A stretch of DNA of 64,000 bases. It comes from Lysinibacillus fusiformis. GTDB taxonomy: Bacteria; Bacillota; Bacilli; Bacillales_A; Planococcaceae. Shown here piece by piece: positions 35,855 through 43,174 of this stretch; position 1 is the stretch's first letter, and every line of letters begins with the position of its first letter. The DNA is taken from contig NZ_CP070490.1 in the NCBI RefSeq assembly GCF_016925635.1, positions 124,001 through 188,000 on the forward strand, read 5' to 3'. The notes under the pieces were generated by a model that was not told the DNA's origin, did not search any database, and was given only the letters and a program-made list of their open reading frames with translations. The translations under genes and the position numbers were made by a program.

Positions 35855-37197
35855 CCCTGAGTCACCTTACTTTTAGCAAAACGATTCAGCGGCTTTTTCA
35901 ATCCTAAATGCTCTCTTAACATTGTGCCTGTATAATCTTTACGATAAATACCTCGCTCCTGCAAAATCGGTACAACCTTGTCAACAAAATCCTCTAAATC
36001 GCGTGGTAATAACGGAAACTGTAGCATAAAGCCATCTGCTGCTTGCTCTACTATCCAACGCTCCATCTCATCTGCTATTTGTGTTGGTGTTCCGACAAAA
36101 GCATCGCGCTTTGCAGGTCCAAAAAGGCGTGCATACAAATCACCAACTTTTAAATTTTCCTTTTTAATAATCTCTAAGTGTTCATAAAAGTGACTTTGAA
36201 TACTATTAACTTCTGGGAATTCCACTTCGATAGCAGGTGTCTCAAGTGAGTACTTTGAAAAGTCGACATTTCCCATGTACCCAGAAACAAATTTTAAGCT
36301 TTCGTATGGATCAATCAATGCCTGTAACTCATTATATTTACGAACTGCCTCCTCCTCTGTATCACCCACTATTGGGGAAATTCCTTGTAAAACAAGAAGC
36401 TCCTCCTCCTTACGTCCAAATGGAATAAGCTGTGCCTTTAGTTGACGGTAGTGTTCTTTCGATTTTTCAATATCATCCCAATGGACAAATACAACTTCCG
36501 CTGTACGTGCAGCTAATTGTTGGCCTGGTTTAGATGCACCAGCCTCTACAATTACAGGCTGCCCCTGTACAGAACGAGCAATATTTAATGGACCTTTAAC
36601 AGATAAATAGTTTCCCTTAAATGATGTTTCATGCACTTTATGACGATCATAAAATCGATTATTATCTCGGTCATAAAGAAAAGCGTCGTCTTCCCATGAA
36701 TCCCATAATGATTGAACAACATCGATAAATTCCTCTGCACGTTCATAGCGATGGTCATGCTCCCAATGCTTATCGCGACTAAAATTTAAAGCCGTTTCCC
36801 CTGTGGCATCTGCTGTGGTTACTAAATTCCAAGCAACCCTCCCATTGCTTATATGATCGATGGACATTAACTGTCTTGCTAGCACATATGGCTCACTGTA
36901 TGTCGTTGAAGCAGTTGCACCCAGTCCAATTTTAGTTGTTGCCGCCGCTAAAGCCGTAATTTGAATTAATGGATCAAAGCGATTTAAAATATGTGGGTGT
37001 GACTCATGATTAATGGCTAAACTGTCAGCAACAAAAGCTATATCAAATTTTCCTTTTTCCGCAATCTGCGCTACTTTTTGTAATGCTTGAATATCGATGC
37101 TTGCATTTGGTTGGGCAGATGGGTGCCTCCATGCAGCCACATGCATACCTGCTCCAATTAAATATAAGGCCAGTTTTATTTCTTTTTTCTTAGTCAT
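35851..37197 (-). CDS. LLM-class flavin monooxygenase, NtaA/DszA/YxeK family
   Basis: A 448-residue FMNH2-dependent monooxygenase of the luciferase-like fold: GMHVAAWRHPSAQPNASID at the substrate entry, FDIAFVADSLAINHESHP, then GLGATASTTYSEPY and NGRVAWNLVTT, the series typical of NtaA, DszA, SnaA and B. subtilis YxeK. Relatives cleave C-N or C-S bonds in chelators, organosulfur compounds or S-conjugated cysteine. The gene starts at ATG 37197 behind AGGGAGGAG. Sitting between a Met-type importer and a DszC-like oxidase, it is probably part of an organosulfur degradation route. A flavin reductase is not encoded nearby. Confidence 0.85.
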   Translation of the reverse strand: MTKKKEIKLALYLIGAGMHVAAWRHPSAQPNASIDIQALQKVAQIAEKGKFDIAFVADSLAINHESHPHILNRFDPLIQITALAAATTKIGLGATASTTYSEPYVLARQLMSIDHISNGRVAWNLVTTADATGETALNFSRDKHWEHDHRYERAEEFIDVVQSLWDSWEDDAFLYDRDNNRFYDRHKVHETSFKGNYLSVKGPLNIARSVQGQPVIVEAGASKPGQQLAARTAEVVFVHWDDIEKSKEHYRQLKAQLIPFGRKEEELLVLQGISPIVGDTEEEAVRKYNELQALIDPYESLKFVSGYMGNVDFSKYSLETPAIEVEFPEVNSIQSHFYEHLEIIKKENLKVGDLYARLFGPAKRDAFVGTPTQIADEMERWIVEQAADGFMLQFPLLPRDLEDFVDKVVPILQERGIYRKDYTGTMLREHLGLKKPLNRFAKSKVTQG

Positions 37198-37211
37198 TAT
37201 GTTTCTCCTCC

Positions 37212-38048
37212 CTAATATGAATAGAAATCCTTCCATGTTGCTAATTCATCCAGCGGCATCTCCACTGGAATATAATTGCCATTCGATACTTCTTTAATAA
37301 ATTTCCCCGTTTCATCGCCCTGATAAATTTCCACTATTTTCTTCAATGTGTCATTATTTTTATCTTCTGCCTTTGCCACGATAACATTAATAAATGGTTT
37401 AGCTGTTTTACTCTCATGAATGATGGCATCTTTCAATAAAAGACCAGCTTCTACAGCAACACCATTATTAATAATGGCAAAATCAGCATCCTCCATCACA
37501 CGTGGCGTTGTTGCACCATCAACAGGCAAAATTGTTAAGTTTTTGGGATTACCTTTAATTCGATCTTCTCCACCGTTACCATCAAAATTGTCCGTTACGG
37601 TTAGTAGTCCATGCTCCTGAAGCAGCAGCAAAGCTCTACCCCAGTTGGAAGGATCATTTGGCACAGCGATTTTTGCGCCTTCTTTTATATCATCTAGCGA
37701 TTTATATTTGTTTGAATATAAGCCAATTGGTGCCATTATCGTTGTGCCAATTGCCTGTAAATCCGAGTTATTGTTCGTATTAAATAAATTTAAATACGCA
37801 ACATGTTGAAAAGCATTAATATCGACTTCTCCCTCCGCCAATGCCTGATTCGGGTCATATTGCGCAGAGAATGTTACTAATTCCAGGTTAATGCCTTCCT
37901 TACTAGCCTGTTCCTTTACATACTCCCATGTTTTCAATTCTGAGCTACGGATACCGACCTTCACAGTATCTTTTTCATCTGCTTCTGCACATGCTGCTAG
38001 TAAAAATAATAATGTAAAAAGTCCTATTACATATTTCAGCTTTTTCAT
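37212..38048 (-). CDS. MetQ/NlpA-family substrate-binding lipoprotein (copy 1)
   Basis: A 278-residue binding lipoprotein: KKLKYVIGLFTLLFLLAAC gives a signal peptide with lipobox LAAC, and the NlpA fold follows with VKVGIRSSELKTWEYVKEQA, VDINAFQHVAYLN and KIAVPNDPSNWGRALLLL. These regions line the methionine-type ligand pocket. Copy 2 lies at the other end of the transporter genes and is clearly a different sequence. Two receptors serving one MetNI channel would widen the range of substrates. Confidence 0.92.
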   Translation of the reverse strand: MKKLKYVIGLFTLLFLLAACAEADEKDTVKVGIRSSELKTWEYVKEQASKEGINLELVTFSAQYDPNQALAEGEVDINAFQHVAYLNLFNTNNNSDLQAIGTTIMAPIGLYSNKYKSLDDIKEGAKIAVPNDPSNWGRALLLLQEHGLLTVTDNFDGNGGEDRIKGNPKNLTILPVDGATTPRVMEDADFAIINNGVAVEAGLLLKDAIIHESKTAKPFINVIVAKAEDKNNDTLKKIVEIYQGDETGKFIKEVSNGNYIPVEMPLDELATWKDFYSY

Positions 38049-38062
38049 GTTCTCATTCTCCC

Positions 38063-38716
38063 TTAAGACACCCTACGTATTTTTCGTTCAAGACTATTAC
38101 CAATGCTTTGAATAATCTGTACAAGTACAACTAAAATGACCACTGTAACTAATATCGTCGTATTATCAAAACGTTGATATCCGTAAGTAATAGCAACATC
38201 ACCTAAACCACCGCCTCCAACAGCTCCTGCCATAGCCGTCGCACCAATAAGTCCAATCGTTGCGGTCGTGACACTTAAAATTAAGGATGGAAAGGCTTCA
38301 GGCAACAAAAACTTTCGAATAATTTGAAATGGAGAAGCTCCCATTGCTTTGGCTGCTTCAATAATGCCCTCATCCACCTCTAATAATGAATTTTCTATTA
38401 ATCTTGAAATATATGGTCCAATATGCAAGACTAACGGCACAATAGCAGCAGTTGTACCAATGGCGGTGCCAACGAGTAATCTTGTGAATGGAATGATTGC
38501 AACAAGTAAAATAATGAATGGAATGGAACGCAATGTATTGACGATCGGATTGACAATCGAGAAGATTAATTTATTTTCAAGAATATGTCCTTTTCTCGTC
38601 ACAACTAAGATGATCCCTAAAATAAAGCCTAAAATGGCACCAAAAAATAAAGAAAGGCTAACCATGTACAGCGTATCTAGAACCGCGTTGATAATAATTT
38701 GTGTGCTCACTTTCAC
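38063..38716 (-). CDS. metI: MetI-type ABC transporter permease
   Basis: A membrane permease of about 217 residues with five helices. The EAA-type coupling loop is seen in IIEAAKAMGASPFQIIRKFL, followed by LPEAFPSLILSV. The GTG at 38716 is chosen because AGGAGG lies 9 bases before it; two TTG codons nearer the ribosome site are too close. The coding region overlaps the end of metN by 59 bases, which would couple their translation. Confidence 0.9.
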   Translation of the reverse strand: MKVSTQIIINAVLDTLYMVSLSLFFGAILGFILGIILVVTRKGHILENKLIFSIVNPIVNTLRSIPFIILLVAIIPFTRLLVGTAIGTTAAIVPLVLHIGPYISRLIENSLLEVDEGIIEAAKAMGASPFQIIRKFLLPEAFPSLILSVTTATIGLIGATAMAGAVGGGGLGDVAITYGYQRFDNTTILVTVVILVVLVQIIQSIGNSLERKIRRVS

Positions 38717-39737
38717 GTGCAACAACCTCCTCTATTTGAATATTTTTAGCCTGAATAAATAGAAATGCTTTTTGTATATCTTTTTCAGAACCAACAAGCT
38801 CCACGATTAAATGGCCGAATGGAATTCCTTGTAACTCAGTGATATTGCCAAATAAAACATTGACATCTACAGCAAATTTCTTAGCTACCTGTGAGACAAT
38901 CGGCTGTCCGACGTCTACTCCTATGAATTTTAAATTGTAAATTTTTTTAGAGGCATCTATACTTTTTAACTGTTCATAAACAGAAGATGGGATTTCGTCC
39001 CGAACAACTGATTGGACAAAATTTTTAGTTGTCTCTTCTCTTGGTGTAGAAAAAATTTCAAGTACATTACCTGTTTCAATGATTCTTCCATTTTCCATGA
39101 CAGCTACACGATTACAAATATCCCGGATAACTTCCATTTCATGCGTAATCATCAAAATTGTAATACCATACTCTATATTGACCTTCTTTAGTAAAGCTAA
39201 AATCGATTTGGTCGTTTGTGGGTCGAGAGCCGAAGTTGCTTCATCACATAAAAGGATAGTTGGTTTTGTCACTAGTGCTCTAGCAATGCCGACTCTTTGT
39301 TTTTGCCCGCCTGACAGCTCGTCAATATAACGATCAGTTTTGTCCGCTAAGCCAACAAATGCTAAAGCCTCTTTAACTTGACCTTCCAAATTCGATTTTT
39401 TTACGCCACTTATGATTAAAGGCATTGCCACATTTTCAAATACAGTTTTAGAATGAAGAAGATTAAAGTGTTGAAAAATCATACCGATTTTTTTCTTCTC
39501 CTCTCGAAGCTGCTTTTTAGTGAGCGTAGTTAATTCTTTGCCATTCACAAGTACTCGTCCAGAAGTTGGCTCTTCCAGTAAATTTACTGTGCGAATCAGT
39601 GTACTCTTACCAGCACCACTAAAGCCGATAACACCAAAAATATCCCCCTTCTGAATCGTTAAATTGATATGATTTAGGGCCGTTACAGTCGAAGTACCGA
39701 CCTGGAATTCTTTTGTCGTTTCAATAAACTCAATCAT
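38658..39737 (-). CDS. metN: MetN-type ABC transporter ATP-binding protein
   Basis: The ATPase of the importer, 359 residues. Walker A is GFSGAGKSTL, the ABC signature LSGGQKQRVGIARAL, Walker B LLCDEATSALDP and the switch His MITHE. A C-terminal NIL domain (about 265-345) binds methionine in E. coli MetN and inhibits transport when the pool is full; its presence here suggests the same feedback. The C-terminal tail runs past the usual NIL end into the start of metI. AAGGAGG precedes the ATG. Confidence 0.94.
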   Translation of the reverse strand: MIEFIETTKEFQVGTSTVTALNHINLTIQKGDIFGVIGFSGAGKSTLIRTVNLLEEPTSGRVLVNGKELTTLTKKQLREEKKKIGMIFQHFNLLHSKTVFENVAMPLIISGVKKSNLEGQVKEALAFVGLADKTDRYIDELSGGQKQRVGIARALVTKPTILLCDEATSALDPQTTKSILALLKKVNIEYGITILMITHEMEVIRDICNRVAVMENGRIIETGNVLEIFSTPREETTKNFVQSVVRDEIPSSVYEQLKSIDASKKIYNLKFIGVDVGQPIVSQVAKKFAVDVNVLFGNITELQGIPFGHLIVELVGSEKDIQKAFLFIQAKNIQIEEVVARESEHTNYYQRGSRYAVHG

Positions 39738-39777
39738 GCACGTCTACCTCCTTAGCATTTATGTTGATTGCAAAGCT

Positions 39778-40587
39778 TTAAAATGCTGGGACAACAGCAC
39801 CCTTATACTGATCTTCAAAGAAAGAACGCGCCTTTTCACTTGTTAACCACTTAACAACTGTCTGTATAGCTGGATCATCCTTTTTTTCATTTGTCGATGC
39901 TATTATATTGACATAGGGTGATTCAGAATCTTCTATAATGAGGGCATCCTTCACAGGATTATAGCCCCCTTCTAAGGCATAATTTGTATTAATAGCAGAT
40001 GCTTCGACATCATCTAATGAACGAACAAGTAATGGAGAATCAACACCTATAAATTGAATACTCTTCTCATTTTTCGTAATATCTTCGACTGTATAATCAC
40101 TTTTCTTGGTTTTATCTAATTCAATCAAGCCATTATTTTGAAAAAGTAATAACGCTCGTGAAAAATTGACAACATCATTAGGTACAGCAACCTTTGCATT
40201 TTGTGGCAAATCATTAATTTTTTTTATTTTCTTCGAATACACACCAAATGGTTCAATATGAATTCCTTTTACACTGACTAAATCTAAATGACTTTCTTTA
40301 TTCGTCTGTTCTAAAAACGGAACATGTTGAAAATAGTTAAAATCCAGCTCGCCATCTGCCGTTTGTTGGTTCGTTTGAACAGCATCTTTTATTATGGTAA
40401 TGTCTAGTTTCACTCCATCCGTTTCAAGATCTTTTGCTAAATACTCCAATACTTCCGCATGAGGAACACTGGCAGCTCCTACTTTTAATGTTACAATGTC
40501 CTCTTTACTAGCCTCTCCTTTGTTTGTGCAACCAGCCAACAAGCCTATTACCAATGCACCGATAAGCAATTTCCAACCTAATCTCAT
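39778..40587 (-). CDS. MetQ/NlpA-family substrate-binding lipoprotein (copy 2)
   Basis: A 269-residue binding lipoprotein and the first gene of the operon. The signal peptide LLIGALVIGLLAGC ends in a lipobox. The NlpA fold shows LKVGAASVPHAEVLEYLAKD, LDFNYFQHVPFLEQ and KVAVPNDVVNFSRALLLF. It pairs with metN and metI directly downstream. AAGGAGG precedes the ATG, and a 16-base palindrome and a promoter-like pair lie just upstream. Confidence 0.92.
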   Translation of the reverse strand: MRLGWKLLIGALVIGLLAGCTNKGEASKEDIVTLKVGAASVPHAEVLEYLAKDLETDGVKLDITIIKDAVQTNQQTADGELDFNYFQHVPFLEQTNKESHLDLVSVKGIHIEPFGVYSKKIKKINDLPQNAKVAVPNDVVNFSRALLLFQNNGLIELDKTKKSDYTVEDITKNEKSIQFIGVDSPLLVRSLDDVEASAINTNYALEGGYNPVKDALIIEDSESPYVNIIASTNEKKDDPAIQTVVKWLTSEKARSFFEDQYKGAVVPAF

Positions 40588-40601
40588 TACATTTCCTCCT
40601 T

Positions 40602-40617
40602 AGTAAATAAATTTACT
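40602..40617. promoter_or_regulatory. Candidate operator palindrome of the sulfur operon
   Basis: AGTAAATAAATTTACT is an inverted repeat (AGTAAAT / ATTTACT) between the putative promoter and the ribosome site of the first operon gene, where a repressor could block transcription. CymR, encoded at 59.8-60.2 kb, is a natural candidate because it represses sulfur genes in relatives; that link is inference. Confidence 0.4.
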
Positions 40618-40635
40618 TGGTTTAATTTAAAACAA

Positions 40636-40664
40636 ATCTTATCTATTTACTCAGAATTGGTCAA
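40636..40664 (-). promoter_or_regulatory. Putative sigma-A promoter of the sulfur operon
   Basis: On the minus strand TTGACC (40664-40659) and TAAGAT (40641-40636) are separated by 17 bases, 5/6 and 4/6 matches to consensus. The start point would lie about 45 bases before the first ATG. Confidence 0.45.
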
Positions 40665-40820
40665 TGCCTCTTTTATTCTATTTATTAAAAAATTCAGAAA
40701 ACGAAGAGGAGAAATACATGTTTTTTCTCGAAAATCCCTTAAATTCATTTAAAAATACAAAAATTTCATTTACAGATAGAATATTTTTAGACCATTGATA
40801 GAAAATTTCTATTAATAAAC

Positions 40821-40854
40821 AAAAAACTCTGAGTGGTTGTTAGCCACTCAGAGT
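40821..40854 (-). terminator. Terminator of the tandem DUF1292 gene
   Basis: ACTCTGAGTGG (40826-40836) pairs with CCACTCAGAGT (40844-40854); TTTTTTG follows on the minus strand, directly after the stop codon. Confidence 0.88.
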
Positions 40855-40856
40855 TT

Positions 40857-41384
40857 TTACAATTCGTTTAATACATCTTCAACAAATACCCATTCTTCAT
40901 CAGTTTCAATTGGTAATAATTCTTCTATAGAACCGTCATTTCCAGACAGATATTGAGCCGCAAAAATATCTCGTTCCCCTATAGGTTCATCCGTCGCTGG
41001 TACATACAAAACATACGATTTACCGAATTGCTCAGATGAAAACGTATGAATGACTTCACAAACTTGATCTTTCCCTTCTTCATCCGTCACGGTAATTAGC
41101 TGTGGCTCTTCCTCAAATTCATCAAGTAGTGTTAACACCACTTCATTAATCATTTCCCATTCTGTATCTGTTTCAACAGGCTGTAAATTGGTCATCTCAC
41201 CTGTACTATCATCGTAATCAAAAGTCATCGCTGACAGGTCCCCTGGGATTTCTTGACCTTTTTCATCTACAAGAGAAAATAACACATAAGACTTGTCCTC
41301 TGCATCAAATGTAAAGACCACACGACACTGCTGTTCCTTTCCATCTTTTCCGATAATCATAAATTCTTGCGTTTCTTCATTCAT
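40857..41384 (-). CDS. Protein with two tandem DUF1292 domains
   Basis: A 175-residue acidic protein made of two DUF1292 units. The first has FMIIGKDGKEQQCRVVFTF, SYVLFSLVDEKG and a closing LQPVETDTEWEMINEVV. The second has ITVTDEEGKDQVCEVIHTF, FGKSYVLYVPATDEP and LLPIETDEEWVFVEDVL. The second unit is much closer to YrzB, the single-domain protein at 42073-42381, which suggests duplication of yrzB followed by fusion. ATG at 41384 has AAGGAGG upstream. Function is unknown. It has its own terminator and is separated from yrzB by a repeat array. Confidence 0.8.
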   Translation of the reverse strand: MNEETQEFMIIGKDGKEQQCRVVFTFDAEDKSYVLFSLVDEKGQEIPGDLSAMTFDYDDSTGEMTNLQPVETDTEWEMINEVVLTLLDEFEEEPQLITVTDEEGKDQVCEVIHTFSSEQFGKSYVLYVPATDEPIGERDIFAAQYLSGNDGSIEELLPIETDEEWVFVEDVLNEL

Positions 41385-41480
41385 ACGGTTTCCTCCTTTT
41401 TGACAATTTGATGTCAATTATTAAAAAGTTTTTTTATCGAGTGGGGTTAAGGCACTTTTTGATTAGGTTCTTCTATTTTT

Positions 41481-41942
41481 GAGCGGAGCTACTCTACTTT
41501 TGAGCGAGTTCTCTTATTTTAGGAGCGGGTCCACTCATTTCAGGAGCGCTTCTTCTCTACTTCTGAGCGGGTCCCCTCATTTTAGGAGCACTTCTTCTCT
41601 TCTTTTGAGCGGATTCACCCTCCTTAAGAGCACTTCTTCCCTACTTCTGAGCGGGTCACCCCATCTTAGGAGCGCTTCTCACCTAATTTTGAGAGGGTCG
41701 CCCCATCTTAGGAGCGCTTCTTCTCTACTTCTGAGCGGGTTCTCCTATTTTTGGAGCGCTTCTTCTCTACTTTTGAGCGGGTCCACCCTCCTTAAGAGCA
41801 CTTCTTCCCTACTTCTGAGCGGGTCACCCCATCTTAGGAGCGCTTCTCACCTAATTTTGAGCGGGTCGCCCCATCTTAGGAGCACTTCTTCTCTACTTCT
41901 GAGCGAATCCACTCATTTTAAGAGCAATCTCCATCATTTGTG
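41481..41942. repeat. Tandem array, 22 copies of a core at exact 21-bp steps
   Basis: GAGCG (or GAGCA/GAGAG) begins at 41481 and at every 21st base up to 41922, 22 occurrences without a single slip. GAGCGGGTC and GAGCGCTTC types mostly alternate, so the unit is about 42 bp; between cores the sequence is pyrimidine-rich and variable. A 139-base block (41607-41745) recurs at 41775-41913, 168 bases (8 x 21) away, with about 135 identities by eye. One plus-strand frame is open through the array, but the open length follows from the multiple-of-three period and there is no ribosome site. It fills most of the gap 41385-42014. Confidence 0.92.
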
Positions 41943-42014
41943 GATCAAAATTCACACATTTATCGAGCATTCACTCCTTAATTTAACAATCCTTGTACAA
42001 AGAAGAGTGTCAAT

Positions 42015-42053
42015 AAAAAAGGAACAAGGACTGCAAGCTGCGATCCTTGTTCC
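42015..42053 (-). terminator. Terminator of the alaS-ireB-ruvX-yrzB operon
   Basis: GGAACAAGGA (42021-42030) pairs with TCCTTGTTCC (42044-42053), and six T follow on the minus strand, 20 bases after the yrzB stop. Confidence 0.9.
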
Positions 42054-42072
42054 TAGCTTTGAAGTTAGAAGA

Positions 42073-42381
42073 TTATTCTTCGTTTTCATCCTCTAATGCA
42101 TTTAAAACGTCCTCTACCATATCCCACTCTGCTTCAGTTTCGATTGGTGTTAATTCACCATCTTCGCCATTTTCAGATGGTACGAATGAAGATACAAAGA
42201 TTTCAACTGAACCATCTTCATCTTCCTCTGCACCTACCATTGAGTAAAACACATATGATTTGCCAAACTCTGGAGATTCATGAACGTGAATCACTTCACA
42301 AAGCTGCTCGTTTCCGTTTTCGTCAATCACTGTAATGTGTTGAACATGTAGTTCTTCTTCATGGTTATGCTCGTGTGTCAT
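42073..42381 (-). CDS. yrzB: YrzB, single DUF1292 protein
   Basis: A 102-residue acidic protein with a His/Glu-rich start (MTHEHNHEEE) and one DUF1292 domain (ITVIDENGNEQLCEVIHVHE, FGKSYVFYSMV, LTPIETEAEWDMVEDVL). The gene follows ruvX as in B. subtilis. Function is unknown. GAGGTGA precedes the ATG. Confidence 0.88.
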   Translation of the reverse strand: MTHEHNHEEELHVQHITVIDENGNEQLCEVIHVHESPEFGKSYVFYSMVGAEEDEDGSVEIFVSSFVPSENGEDGELTPIETEAEWDMVEDVLNALEDENEE

Positions 42382-42400
42382 GCCTAAGTCACCTCATCAA

Positions 42401-42817
42401 TTAATTTTTGCTATCTAAGTAGCCTTGTAAAATCATCACAGCTGCCATTTTATCAATGACCTGCTTGCGCTTTTTGCGACTCACGTCCGCTTCAATCAGC
42501 ATGCGTTCTGCAGCCATCGTCGTTAAACGTTCATCCCATAACTTAACCGGTAGTGAAAATGTTTCTTCCAACAACTTTTTATAGTTCTCGGATGCTTCAC
42601 CACGCGGTCCTACCGTATTATTCATGTTTTTTGGGTATCCTACAACAAATTCTGTTATAGTATATTCCTTTACTAGCTCGGCGATGCGGTCAATGCCGAA
42701 CTCTCCGTTAGCCTCATCAATTTTTACGGTTTCAATACCTTGAGCAGTCCACCCCAGTGCATCACTTACTGCCACACCAACAGTTTTCGACCCAACGTCT
42801 AATCCCATAATTCTCAT
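42401..42817 (-). CDS. ruvX: RuvX/YqgF-type RNase H-fold nuclease
   Basis: A 138-residue RNase H-fold protein called a putative Holliday junction resolvase; in E. coli YqgF acts in pre-16S rRNA 5' processing. The first acidic residue is in [16 protein letters not shown], the second near [10 protein letters not shown] and the last in [15 protein letters not shown]. It is yrrK in B. subtilis. It follows ireB by 2 bases. Confidence 0.93.
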   Translation of the reverse strand: MRIMGLDVGSKTVGVAVSDALGWTAQGIETVKIDEANGEFGIDRIAELVKEYTITEFVVGYPKNMNNTVGPRGEASENYKKLLEETFSLPVKLWDERLTTMAAERMLIEADVSRKKRKQVIDKMAAVMILQGYLDSKN

Positions 42818-42819
42818 TT

Positions 42820-43086
42820 CTAGTCCTCGTTATTCTTTTTGATATAAAATTTAACAAGCTCCTCTAGAATTTCGTCACGCTCAAGCTTGCGAATTAAATT
42901 ACGAGCATCCTGATGGCGAGGAATATACGCCGGATCACCAGAAAGTAAGTAACCAACAATCTGATTGATAGGATTATATCCCTTTTCCTCTAATGAAGAA
43001 TGTACTTTCAACATTACCTGCTTGACTTCCTGTTCCATTGATTCTTCTGGAAAATTAAATTTCATCGTTTGATCAAATGAACTCAT
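42820..43086 (-). CDS. IreB-family (DUF965) regulatory phosphoprotein
   Basis: An 88-residue protein: [20 protein letters not shown] at the N-terminus with the conserved Thr that IreK-type kinases phosphorylate in enterococcal IreB, then [20 protein letters not shown] and the helical C-terminus. It is YrzL in B. subtilis. ATG at 43086 has GAGGTG upstream; a longer frame to 43140 is rejected because alaS precedes and no ribosome site is present there. It lies between alaS and ruvX. Confidence 0.9.
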   Translation of the reverse strand: MSSFDQTMKFNFPEESMEQEVKQVMLKVHSSLEEKGYNPINQIVGYLLSGDPAYIPRHQDARNLIRKLERDEILEELVKFYIKKNNED

Positions 43087-43174
43087 GACCAGCACCTCGC
43101 TTTCAGAAATAAGGAGATGTGCAAACACGCTCATCTCCAATTTCTCTTTATTATAACATGTTTTGGTGAATTAA

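Noticed and set aside
40588-40820. S-box (SAM riboswitch) or T-box before the Met-type importer
   Set aside because: None of the conserved S-box or T-box blocks is present in the leader.
19508-41942. CRISPR arrays
   Set aside because: The repeats are direct and contiguous with no unique spacers of constant length, the core is only 5-9 bases, and no cas gene is present.
41479-42096. 205-codon plus-strand open frame of Ser/Leu-rich repeats
   Set aside because: It is a by-product of the 21-bp period (a multiple of three). There is no ribosome site and it ends by running through a terminator into yrzB on the other strand.
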